Positions 7,153-13,221 of a DNA stretch of 14,194 nt are shown one piece after another. Origin of the DNA: Candidatus Caldarchaeum sp. GTDB lineage: Archaea; Thermoproteota; Nitrososphaeria_A; Caldarchaeales; Caldarchaeaceae. The notes under the pieces are model-generated. The model worked only from the letters and a program-made list of their open reading frames with translations. It searched no databases and was not told the DNA's origin. How positions within the stretch are numbered: the first letter of the stretch is position 1; every line of letters begins with the position of its first letter. Location of the stretch: the NCBI GenBank assembly GCA_025054515.1, contig JANWZT010000016.1:1-14194 (forward strand), read 5' to 3'. The position numbers and the translations under genes are program-made.

Positions 7153-8264
7153 GGCGGCGGTGGCGGCGGCGGAAGCGCTGGCATCGAATTATTTCGAGGC
7201 CTTCGCGTTTTTCTGGATACTGCATAGGTTGTGACGGCCGTAAGTAGTGCGAGGAGTATGAAGGCCTCGGCGAACATCAGGTTTCTGTGGAAGGTGTTTT
7301 CTTCGCCGAGGAGGCTGTACCTTAGACGAAGGTCGCCGAGTTCCTTGTTTGTTTGGTCGAGCTGTGACTGGAGGTATCCGATTTGTTGTTTGGCTGCTTC
7401 ATGTCGGTTGGATAGGTTTTCGTGGATGGTTTTGAGCTGGTTGTAGGATGATTGGAGCATATTGAATTCTCGGGTAAGGTCTCGGTAATCGTTGAGAAGA
7501 ACTCGGTAGTTCTCCATGAGCGCCGCATTCTCTTTCCTCAAATTTTCGTAGAGGACCTGCAGGCTACGCAGCTCCCCAACCGTCGAAACGTATCTGTCGT
7601 TGAGGGCCCTGTATTCGCCTGAAAGGTTCTGAAACCTTTGCTCAAGCCTTTCATATTCTCTCCGTGACGCGTCGAGGCTGGACGCAAGCCTTCCAGCTTC
7701 TCTGAGGATGTCTTCGATACGTGTCCGGAGCCGATGTATTTCGGTTTGGAGTTCTTGGATAGTTTTCTGGAGGGATGATATCTGGTTTTCGGCCCGGGCG
7801 AGGTCGCGTTCGATGTCTTCGTATGTTCTGTTCCGGACGGTTGCGAGGTACCATGTGTGGGTTAGCGGCTTGTATGTTCCGTCGCGGGTGTAGTTGGCGA
7901 AGACCGATGCTGTTACGAGGGGGTCGCGTCGTACGGCTGTTGGGATGCAGACGTTGTAGGTTTTGGTGATGACGTGTCCCGACGTGAAGGATGTCGGTGC
8001 GTTGATTATTGTGTCGCTGAGGATGGCGGTGCTTCCGGCTTCGGATATGTAGGTGAGGGTGAGCCGGAGCCTGCTGACGTTTACGTTGCCGAGGAAAGTA
8101 ACCTGAAGGCTGACCGTAAAGCACGAGCCAATTCGGACCTCAACCGGGTAAGAAAGGGAAATCTTCAGCCTTCCGTCGTCGACGAGCGATGAAAACCCGT
8201 CTCCAAACCCCGAAGGAACGGCGAGCAAAACCGCCAAAAAAACGAGAAAAAACTCTCCCTTCAT
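7146..8264 (-). CDS. Secreted, membrane-anchored coiled-coil stalk protein with polyproline tail
   Basis: Not recognised as a named family. The 372 residues show an N-terminal signal peptide (MKGEFFLVFLAVLLAVPSGF), then an extracytoplasmic beta-rich region (about 30-145) with Cys48 and Cys106, which could form a disulfide, and N-glycosylation sequons at NVS, NYT and NRT. A long heptad-patterned coiled coil follows (about 148-325), then one membrane helix (about 330-349) and a basic, stop-transfer-like tail (SRKTRRPRNN). The protein ends with seven consecutive prolines and a final Gln. The layout places the beta domain and stalk outside the cell and the polyproline inside. Similar architecture occurs in archaeal S-layer stalk proteins such as SlaB, but I see no sequence link to them. 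The start is ATG with a TATA-like box about 25 nt upstream. Its 3' end overlaps the E1-like gene by 7 bp. Confidence 0.8.
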   Translation of the reverse strand: MKGEFFLVFLAVLLAVPSGFGDGFSSLVDDGRLKISLSYPVEVRIGSCFTVSLQVTFLGNVNVSRLRLTLTYISEAGSTAILSDTIINAPTSFTSGHVITKTYNVCIPTAVRRDPLVTASVFANYTRDGTYKPLTHTWYLATVRNRTYEDIERDLARAENQISSLQKTIQELQTEIHRLRTRIEDILREAGRLASSLDASRREYERLEQRFQNLSGEYRALNDRYVSTVGELRSLQVLYENLRKENAALMENYRVLLNDYRDLTREFNMLQSSYNQLKTIHENLSNRHEAAKQQIGYLQSQLDQTNKELGDLRLRYSLLGEENTFHRNLMFAEAFILLALLTAVTTYAVSRKTRRPRNNSMPALPPPPPPPQ

Positions 8265-8284
8265 CGGATTCGAGAATGCGGCCG

Positions 8285-8292
8285 GATATTTA
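8285..8292 (-). promoter_or_regulatory. TATA-like box for coiled-coil stalk gene
   Basis: GATATTTA on the plus strand (TAAATATC on the minus strand) is centred about 25 nt upstream of the ATG at 8264, consistent with a leaderless message. Confidence 0.5.
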
Positions 8293-8317
8293 GGTGATGG
8301 CCTGTTCGATTGGATGG

Positions 8318-8326
8318 AAATATAAG
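8318..8326 (+). promoter_or_regulatory. TATA-like box ahead of split ORF
   Basis: AAATATAAG is centred about 29 nt upstream of a GTG at 8351. It is one of the better TATA matches in the window, and no intact gene follows it. That is the main reason to suspect that the broken ORF downstream is, or was, a real gene. Confidence 0.45.
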
Positions 8327-8350
8327 CCGGCCCGGGAAGATACGTACTTT

Positions 8351-8625
8351 GTGTCCGCGACGGTCGATGAATATGTTTTTAGAGGTCGCTCGTTCATCGT
8401 GCTGCTGCGAAGTTACGGATAGCCGCGTGGCTGTGGCGCGAGTCGGCGAAAGATGTAGATCTGGTTGTTGTTATGGGTGAACGAGGTTGCTTGAAGTCTG
8501 CGGATTTCTCCACCGGTCGAGCCGCGTGCCTACACGCCGAGGGAATTAGAGGAGAGGGTTTTGTCGAACGCCGTGTTGGCGGATGCTTCCCGCTACCGGG
8601 TTCCAACAAGTTGATGCCGGGATAA
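8351..8625 (+). pseudogene. Small protein gene apparently split by a -1 frameshift, function unknown
   Basis: This fills most of the only gap over 300 bases (8265-8656). From GTG 8351 one frame runs 23 codons (ends LLRSYG) to a TAG at 8420. A second frame, offset by -1, is open from 8383 to the TAA at 8623, 80 codons. It has no ATG, GTG or TTG before ATG 8473, so as a full ORF it has no start of its own. Joined anywhere in the shared stretch 8383-8419 they would give about 90 residues. The second frame looks coding: 35 of 80 codons begin with G, and it reads as a plausible protein (AAWLWRESAKDVDLVVVMGE, then GEGFVERRVGGCFPLPGSNK). A TATA-like box precedes the GTG at leaderless spacing. There is no slippery heptamer in the overlap, so a decayed gene or a one-base sequence error is likelier than programmed frameshifting. 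A short real gene from ATG 8473 is another option. I recognise no family. Confidence 0.4.
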
Positions 8626-8626
8626 G

Positions 8627-8634
8627 CTTTATAG
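8627..8634 (+). promoter_or_regulatory. TATA-like box for nadE
   Basis: CTTTATAG is centred about 26 nt before TTG 8657 and begins two bases after the stop codon of the split ORF. It gives NAD+ synthetase its own promoter. Confidence 0.6.
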
Positions 8635-8656
8635 ACGGCCGCCTGACGCACACCCG

Positions 8657-9490
8657 TTGTTGACCAGCTTGTTTGATGAGTTATACCGGATTGATTACGA
8701 CGAAACAGCGGCGGAGGTTCAAGGGTTTATAGTGGATTTTTTCCGTTCCTCTAACGCTTCAGGCGTCGTTGTTGGGTTGAGCGGAGGCCTTGATTCGTCG
8801 GTTGTCGCAACCCTCTGCGTGAAGGCCCTGTCCAAGGAGAAAGTGCTGGGCCTCATCATGCCGACGGATTTCACGCCGACCCAGGACGTCGAAGACGCGA
8901 AAGCACTCGCCCAATCGTTGGGCATCAAAACCATCACCATACCGATAACCCCGATAGTCAACAAATACGCAGATTTGCTCGGAGTCAGCCAAGACGACCC
9001 GTCGGCGAAAATCGCCTACGCCAACCTGAGGGCCCGAGTTCGGATGAGCTTGCTCTACTTCCACGCCAATCACCGTAACATGATTGTCGCAGGAACCGGA
9101 GACCGGAGCGAAATCCTCCTCGGCTACTACACGAAATACGGCGACGGCGGCGTGGACTTCCTACCAGTCGGCGGCATATACAAAACACAGCTTCGAAGGC
9201 TCTGCCGATTCATCGGCGTCCCCGAACACATAGCCCAGAAACCCAGCAGCCCACAGCTATACCCCGGCCACAGAGCCGTCGACGAACTGCCCGCGGACTA
9301 CGACGTCCTCGACCCAATACTCTACGCCCTACACGACCGGAAACTCCTCATCGAACAGGTGGTGGACAGAGGGTTTGAAAGAAAAGTGGTTGAAGAGGTT
9401 TGGAGGAGGTTTGAGCAGAGCCATCACAAACGGACCATGCCGCCCACCGGCCCGAGGCCCGTCCCTATTCAACGAATTCGCGGCCTATGA
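8657..9490 (+). CDS. nadE: NH3-dependent NAD+ synthetase
   Basis: Converts deamido-NAD+ (NaAD) to NAD+ with ATP and ammonia, the last step of NAD synthesis, in the cytoplasm. The 277 residues match the ammonia-dependent form, with no glutaminase (nitrilase-like) domain. Visible motifs are the PP-loop pyrophosphatase signature GLSGGLDSSVV (40-50), the MPTDFTPTQD segment (68-77) where the family has its P2-like region, ANLRARVRM (122-130), the strongly conserved GTGDRSEILLGYYTKYGDGG (146-165), and the C-terminal PSSPQLYPGHRAVDELPADY (196-215). The start is TTG; a second TTG follows immediately, and the TATA-like box at 8627-8634 fits a leaderless start at 8657. The C-terminal 26 bp overlap the convergent acyl-CoA dehydrogenase gene. 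Ammonia supply from a separate glutaminase is not visible here. Confidence 0.95.
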   Translation: MLTSLFDELYRIDYDETAAEVQGFIVDFFRSSNASGVVVGLSGGLDSSVVATLCVKALSKEKVLGLIMPTDFTPTQDVEDAKALAQSLGIKTITIPITPIVNKYADLLGVSQDDPSAKIAYANLRARVRMSLLYFHANHRNMIVAGTGDRSEILLGYYTKYGDGGVDFLPVGGIYKTQLRRLCRFIGVPEHIAQKPSSPQLYPGHRAVDELPADYDVLDPILYALHDRKLLIEQVVDRGFERKVVEEVWRRFEQSHHKRTMPPTGPRPVPIQRIRGL

Positions 9491-10685
9491 CCTCACGGGC
9501 CACTATCAGCCGTAGAATGTTCTCGGCTCCTTCGGCTCCGACGACGTAGCTGAAGGCCGCGAGCCAAGCCCGGAAAATCGGGGTTTCCTTATAGTAGCTG
9601 GCTCCGCCGTAGATTTTCATCACCTCTTCACCGATGTCTACGGCGAGTGAAGCACATCGGAGCTTTGCCATGGCCCCGAGTTTGGCGACTTCGCCGAGTG
9701 AGCCGGCTCCGTCTCGGTAGTATCGGTCGGCTGTCCACGCTGCCTTGTAGCTGAGGAGTTTGGCGGCTTCGAGTGAGGAGGCGAATTCGGCGAGCTTGAA
9801 GCTGACGCCTTGGTAGGCGGAGATGGGTTTTCCGAAAACCTTCCGCGTCCGAACCCATTCAACAGCCCGCTCCATCAACCATTCAGCACATCCAACGCAG
9901 ACCGCTCCTATCATCGTGCGGGCGAGGTTGAAGCCCTCCATAGCTATTTTGAAGCCGTTGTTCACTTCGCCGATGCGGTAAACATCATCCACCTCCGCAT
10001 TCTCAAAATTGACCACCGACGTATCGAGGCCTCTGCGGGCAAACTCCGTCCACGGCTTATACCGAACACCCGGAGTCAACACCCCGCCCCTCTTCATCAG
10101 AAACAAGAAGTCTGTTATGCTTCTGTGTTTCAACGCCGGGTCTCCCGTCCTCGCTATCAGGAACCATCCACCGCCCCACGGCATCTTCTCGATGATAGTC
10201 GGAAGGGAAACCATCGACTTCTCGCCTGAAATAGTCCATGTGCGGCCATCTTTCTTGACGGCGTTGACCCGTATGGATGCGACATCGCTTCCTCCATGTG
10301 CCTCGGTGCTGGCTATCCCGACGGCCGCGTCTCCGGCCGCGACCTTCGGCAGAAGCTCCTGCTTGGCTTCTTCGAAACCATAGCGCTGCAGCATGTAGGG
10401 CCACGAACACTGGAGAAGATACATCACGGCGATGGAAAGGGCGGGACCATGGTAGGCAAGCTGCTCCGCGGCAATCGCCGCCTCGAGGAAAGAGCCATCC
10501 TGACCACCGTATTCCGATGAAATCGTCATCCCGAACAACCCGATGTCGGCCATCCGCTCGATAACCTCGCGGTCGATCTCACCCTTGTCGTCGATCTCAA
10601 TCCATTTCGGCTCAATCACCCTTTTACAGAATTCGGAAACCTGTTCGCGGAGAAGCTGCTGCTCATGATTTAGACGGAAATCCAT
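9465..10685 (-). CDS. Acyl-CoA dehydrogenase family flavoprotein
   Basis: An FAD enzyme that probably introduces the alpha-beta double bond into an acyl-CoA and passes electrons to an electron-transfer flavoprotein. The 406 residues have the normal three-part layout: an N-terminal helical domain (about 1-118, LNHEQQLLREQVSEFC), a beta domain with the FAD/substrate motif GIASTEAHGGSD (123-134), and a C-terminal helical domain with RKVFGKPISAYQ (281-292) and KIYGGASYYKETPIFR (357-372). Glu385 in VVGAEGAENI sits where the catalytic Glu of short- and medium-chain enzymes is found, although the usual EGT is EGA here. The substrate cannot be read from sequence. No ETF, thiolase or hydratase gene is close by. 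The start is ATG, with a TATA-like box centred about 25 nt upstream and a 12-bp palindrome between box and start. The 3' end overlaps nadE by 26 bp. Confidence 0.92.
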   Translation of the reverse strand: MDFRLNHEQQLLREQVSEFCKRVIEPKWIEIDDKGEIDREVIERMADIGLFGMTISSEYGGQDGSFLEAAIAAEQLAYHGPALSIAVMYLLQCSWPYMLQRYGFEEAKQELLPKVAAGDAAVGIASTEAHGGSDVASIRVNAVKKDGRTWTISGEKSMVSLPTIIEKMPWGGGWFLIARTGDPALKHRSITDFLFLMKRGGVLTPGVRYKPWTEFARRGLDTSVVNFENAEVDDVYRIGEVNNGFKIAMEGFNLARTMIGAVCVGCAEWLMERAVEWVRTRKVFGKPISAYQGVSFKLAEFASSLEAAKLLSYKAAWTADRYYRDGAGSLGEVAKLGAMAKLRCASLAVDIGEEVMKIYGGASYYKETPIFRAWLAAFSYVVGAEGAENILRLIVAREVIGREFVE

Positions 10686-10694
10686 GTGTTAAAC

Positions 10695-10706
10695 GTGGCG
10701 CGCCAC
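10695..10706. promoter_or_regulatory. Perfect palindrome GTGGCGCGCCAC, candidate operator
   Basis: A 12-bp perfect inverted repeat lies 10-21 nt upstream of the acyl-CoA dehydrogenase ATG and abuts its TATA-like box. A protein bound here would block preinitiation-complex assembly, so repression by a fatty-acid or acyl-CoA-responsive factor is plausible. The bound factor is unknown, and the motif is GC-rich enough that chance cannot be excluded. Confidence 0.4.
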
Positions 10707-10714
10707 TATAAAGT
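10706..10714 (-). promoter_or_regulatory. TATA-like box for acyl-CoA dehydrogenase
   Basis: On the minus strand this reads ACTTTATAG, centred about 25 nt upstream of ATG 10685. It gives the gene a promoter separate from Alba, whose stop is only 47 nt upstream. Confidence 0.6.
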
Positions 10715-10732
10715 GTTTAGGCTTGTCCTACT

Positions 10733-11014
10733 TCATGGTTGTTCGACGATGATTTTGATGTAGCTGACTCGGCGTGGTTTGCCGTCTGCCATGAATTCCT
10801 CGCTCCAGATGGATATGTCCTTGACCTTCAAATCTCTTCGGAAGGATTTGCGGAGAAGCTCGACGGTGTCGACGCACAGCGGGATGTTACGGCCCCGCGC
10901 CACCAGCTCAACCTCCTTACTCCCCCGGTTCAACAAAGTGATTGACGCCGTGACGTAGCGGAACACAGGTTTTTTGCCGACGATGACGAGGCGGGGACGA
11001 GGCGATGACGCCAT
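10733..11014 (-). CDS. albA: Alba DNA/RNA-binding chromatin protein
   Basis: Alba is a small, abundant archaeal chromatin protein that binds DNA and RNA as a dimer and in many species is controlled by lysine acetylation. The 93-residue sequence aligns along its whole length with the family: VIVGKKPVFRYV (10-21) carries the paired lysines of the nucleic-acid-binding surface, followed by ITLLNRGSKEVELVARGRNI (26-45), DTVELLRKSF (49-58) and a C-terminal hairpin rich in Arg and Lys that ends in KIIVEQ. The start is ATG; a TATA-like box lies about 28 nt upstream. The acyl-CoA dehydrogenase follows on the same strand but has its own promoter, so the pair need not be an operon. Confidence 0.95.
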   Translation of the reverse strand: MASSPRPRLVIVGKKPVFRYVTASITLLNRGSKEVELVARGRNIPLCVDTVELLRKSFRRDLKVKDISIWSEEFMADGKPRRVSYIKIIVEQP

Positions 11015-11037
11015 TAGCGTGTGTCTACATCTTCTAA

Positions 11038-11047
11038 GTTATTTAAG
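11038..11047 (-). promoter_or_regulatory. TATA-like box for Alba
   Basis: On the minus strand the segment reads CTTAAATAAC, centred about 28 nt upstream of ATG 11014. A strong A/T box fits an abundant chromatin protein. Confidence 0.55.
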
Positions 11048-11073
11048 GTATTTTCCGGGGCAGCGTACCTGTT

Positions 11074-11085
11074 ATAAGCTTATTA
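11074..11085 (+). promoter_or_regulatory. TATA-like box with 10-bp palindrome ahead of the PqqD-like gene
   Basis: ATAAGCTTAT (11074-11083) is a perfect palindrome, and with the two bases that follow it forms the only A/T-rich element ahead of the TTG start at 11114, about 30-35 nt away. It is the likely promoter of the PqqD-like gene. Because the core is symmetric, its direction is not fixed by sequence. Confidence 0.4.
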
Positions 11086-11113
11086 CCGGGTTGACGGGCT
11101 TCGACTGAATCGT

Positions 11114-11371
11114 TTGGTCGAGGAAAAGCGGCTGTCGAAAAAAGGCTGGCTCAGCCAGACTCAGGAAGGCGATCTACTGCTCGTCAACGAAAACGGCGAA
11201 GCATACAAAGTCAACGAAGCCGTGGTCGCCATCTGGAACATGTTCGAGGACAAAACCGTGACCGACGTCGTAGAAGAAGTGGCCTTGCAGATACATCGAG
11301 ACCCAGCCGAGTTGAAAGACCCGATTGAGCAGCTGGCCTCCAAACTCGTGGAAGCGGGTTTGATAGGATGA
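11114..11371 (+). CDS. Stand-alone PqqD-like protein
   Basis: An 85-residue protein that matches the PqqD superfamily. Its members act as small chaperones that bind a precursor peptide and present it to a radical SAM enzyme, as in PQQ or other RiPP pathways; many archaeal stand-alone members have no known role. Visible are the first beta hairpin (GDLLLVNENGEAYKVNEAVV, 18-37), the hydrophobic IWNMFEDKTVTDVVEEVA helix-turn-helix region (39-56) and a C-terminal amphipathic helix (LASKLVEAGLIG). There is no radical SAM protein, peptide precursor or transporter nearby, so a RiPP role is not supported by context. The start is TTG; the reading frame has no ATG or GTG near its beginning. It converges on the DUF2070 gene, leaving 17 bp between their ends. 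Confidence 0.75.
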   Translation: MVEEKRLSKKGWLSQTQEGDLLLVNENGEAYKVNEAVVAIWNMFEDKTVTDVVEEVALQIHRDPAELKDPIEQLASKLVEAGLIG

Positions 11372-11388
11372 ACCGGCTGCTCGTTTCT

Positions 11389-13221
11389 TTATGAAAGAAT
11401 CACGGCGAGCAACAGGGACGCCGCGAAAGCTGCTGCTCCTCCTGCTCCGTAGGTTTTGACGCCGAAGTTCACGGCGTTGGATACGTTGTCGAGGAAGTCG
11501 CTGAAGACTTTCGTGTCTTTGAAGATGATGGTTTTGTGGATGGCTTGGGCTGGTGCGAGGTCTTCGACGGCTTTGTGATGGAGTTCGTCAAAGAGGTTGT
11601 TTATTGCTTGGGCTGGGATTGCTTCGCCGAAGGGATGATATCCACGGCCTCCCAGCGATACCGCGTTGACCATATGTGTGTCGGTTGTGCAGAACTCGGT
11701 GTCATCGATTCCGTGTTTGCGAGCTGATTCATAGGCCGCTGAACGAACCCAAGGTAAAGCGTTGTTCGCGTCCGCCACCAGCAGCGAAGTTCTTGAGCCG
11801 CCGCATTCGAAGACCATGCAGGAAACGCCGCCCGCACCCATCCCATCAGCCAAACCAAAGTCAGCCGGCACGACGCGCGCAAACCCAACCCTCAATTCGC
11901 TCATCCTTTCGTCCGTTGTTTCGAAGTTTTCGAGATAGTTTCTGATTTTCGCAATTGTTTCCGATTCGAGGTGTTTGAGGTTGTCGTCGAAGCTGTTGTG
12001 GGCGTCGACGACGACCATTTTGTCGTGTTTTCCGTCGGGTAGGATTTCCGGCGGGAGGTCTTCCATGGGTTGTGGATGAAGTGTGAGAATGGTGATTCTA
12101 CGGCCTGCTAATTCAAAGGTTAGGCTGCTGACGCCGTTGAATTTCCGCCGCGTCGGAGGCTTGAAGTTGCGGGAGTAATTGGATGATTTCTGGAGGCTTT
12201 CCGCTTCTTCCGCGATTTTTTCCGCTATCTTTTCCGAGAGCTCGATGCTGGCGAGGTTTTTTTCGTGGCTGGAAAGGCCTTTCAAAACCACGGACTGGAT
12301 GCCTCTGCTGCCGAGTTTCTGTTGAACGATTGCGGGAAACATGCTCGAGCCTACCGCTCTGAAAGGCCCTGGATGAATTTCCGAAACAACCATGGCGACG
12401 GTTGGTTTTTCGTCGCGTTTGATGAGAAACAACTCGCATTTGACGTCTTCGGAGTTGCTGAGAACTGTCATCATGTTTTCCAGTTCCTTCGACTGGCCTG
12501 AAAGAAGGCTTGTGAGAAATGCTTGAAGAAGTTTGAAGGGTTTGAGGACTTGGACGGGTTTGAAGGTGTCAACGATGTATCGGATGGTTTCCATGGCTCC
12601 TGCGCCGACGATGAAGGCTGTAAAGGAGATTTGCATGGATTTGATGAAGTTGTTGATGTATGTGTTTATGGTGAAGATGTTCACGATGGCAGCGGGTGTT
12701 GAAAGGATTGCGGCGACCGGTATCGCGAGCCCGAGGCCGATGGCCCTTCTCACCGAATAGCCGATGAAAACCGCTACCGTCGTCAACGCCGAAGCGAGGG
12801 CGAGGGCCGCGTTGACGTTGAACAAGCTGATCAAAGCCGACAAAGCGGCTCCGAACAAAACCACCATCATTTCGATGACGGAAAGCGAATCCAGCCGCCG
12901 GGCCGTGAAGCTGTACACCCTCTTCGTCAAGAAGAAATCGGCCAAACGGTTGATAACAACCGTGACCAGCAGGAAGGTTGAAAAGCCCGCCAACCCGTAG
13001 AGAAAATCATTCGTAAACACGTAGAGAAAAGCTGCGAACAGAAGGGCCATGGAGGCCAAAGCTTCGACCGAAACAACGCCGCCGTAAAACCCTTTCAAAA
13101 GCCTGTATCTCGCAGCTATGCTGCCCGCCGCGGTGCTCACCATGGTGGTCAACCCATCTACCAGCCGCTTAAAAGACTCTGCTTTGCGGGTTTGGACAGC
13201 CTTATTACTTGGGTTTATCAT
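11389..13221 (-). CDS. DUF2070 archaeal membrane protein
   Basis: A 610-residue member of the uncharacterised archaeal DUF2070 family. After a short soluble N-terminus, about six hydrophobic segments occur between residues 46 and 218 (for example ALASMALLFAAFLYVF and GLGLAIPVAAILS). A large soluble domain (about 240-570) follows, then one more hydrophobic segment at the very end (about 590-609). The soluble domain holds conserved-looking His and Asp clusters: EIHPGPFRAVGSS (His283), GLSSHEKN (His319), VDAHNSFDD (Asp406, His408), ADANN (Asp484) and TTDTHM (Asp514, His516). Such a set suggests a metal-dependent hydrolase site, but that is my inference. ATG 13221 overlaps the start codon of the divergent nuclease gene. 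In-frame TTG 13152 and ATG 13143 are possible later starts. Function unknown. Confidence 0.85.
   Translation of the reverse strand: MINPSNKAVQTRKAESFKRLVDGLTTMVSTAAGSIAARYRLLKGFYGGVVSVEALASMALLFAAFLYVFTNDFLYGLAGFSTFLLVTVVINRLADFFLTKRVYSFTARRLDSLSVIEMMVVLFGAALSALISLFNVNAALALASALTTVAVFIGYSVRRAIGLGLAIPVAAILSTPAAIVNIFTINTYINNFIKSMQISFTAFIVGAGAMETIRYIVDTFKPVQVLKPFKLLQAFLTSLLSGQSKELENMMTVLSNSEDVKCELFLIKRDEKPTVAMVVSEIHPGPFRAVGSSMFPAIVQQKLGSRGIQSVVLKGLSSHEKNLASIELSEKIAEKIAEEAESLQKSSNYSRNFKPPTRRKFNGVSSLTFELAGRRITILTLHPQPMEDLPPEILPDGKHDKMVVVDAHNSFDDNLKHLESETIAKIRNYLENFETTDERMSELRVGFARVVPADFGLADGMGAGGVSCMVFECGGSRTSLLVADANNALPWVRSAAYESARKHGIDDTEFCTTDTHMVNAVSLGGRGYHPFGEAIPAQAINNLFDELHHKAVEDLAPAQAIHKTIIFKDTKVFSDFLDNVSNAVNFGVKTYGAGGAAAFAASLLLAVILS
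13201..13208 (+). promoter_or_regulatory. A/T-rich box possibly driving the MBL nuclease gene
   Basis: CTTATTAC is centred about 27 nt before an in-frame TTG at 13232 but only about 15 nt before ATG 13220. By the spacing seen elsewhere here, it supports the TTG as the true start of the plus-strand gene. It lies inside the first codons of the DUF2070 reading frame. Confidence 0.35.

Noticed and set aside
8367..8478. ATG-initiated 36-codon cysteine-rich ORF on the plus strand in the gap
   Set aside because: It has CCC and CC pairs but is out of frame with the G-rich coding-like frame that covers the same bases, and its start is about 45 nt from the TATA box. It is probably a by-product of that frame.
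8394..8651. 85-codon minus-strand ORF opposite the split ORF
   Set aside because: It is rich in Arg, Ser and Pro with no recognisable pattern. The plus-strand frame has the better codon composition and a promoter, so this is probably a shadow.
8265..8656. Possible structured RNA (tRNA, SRP RNA, RNase P RNA or C/D-box RNA) in the long gap
   Set aside because: I found no T-arm with a proper TTCRA loop, no SRP helix-8 motif, no RNase P core motif and no C/D-box pair. A protein-coding explanation fits better.
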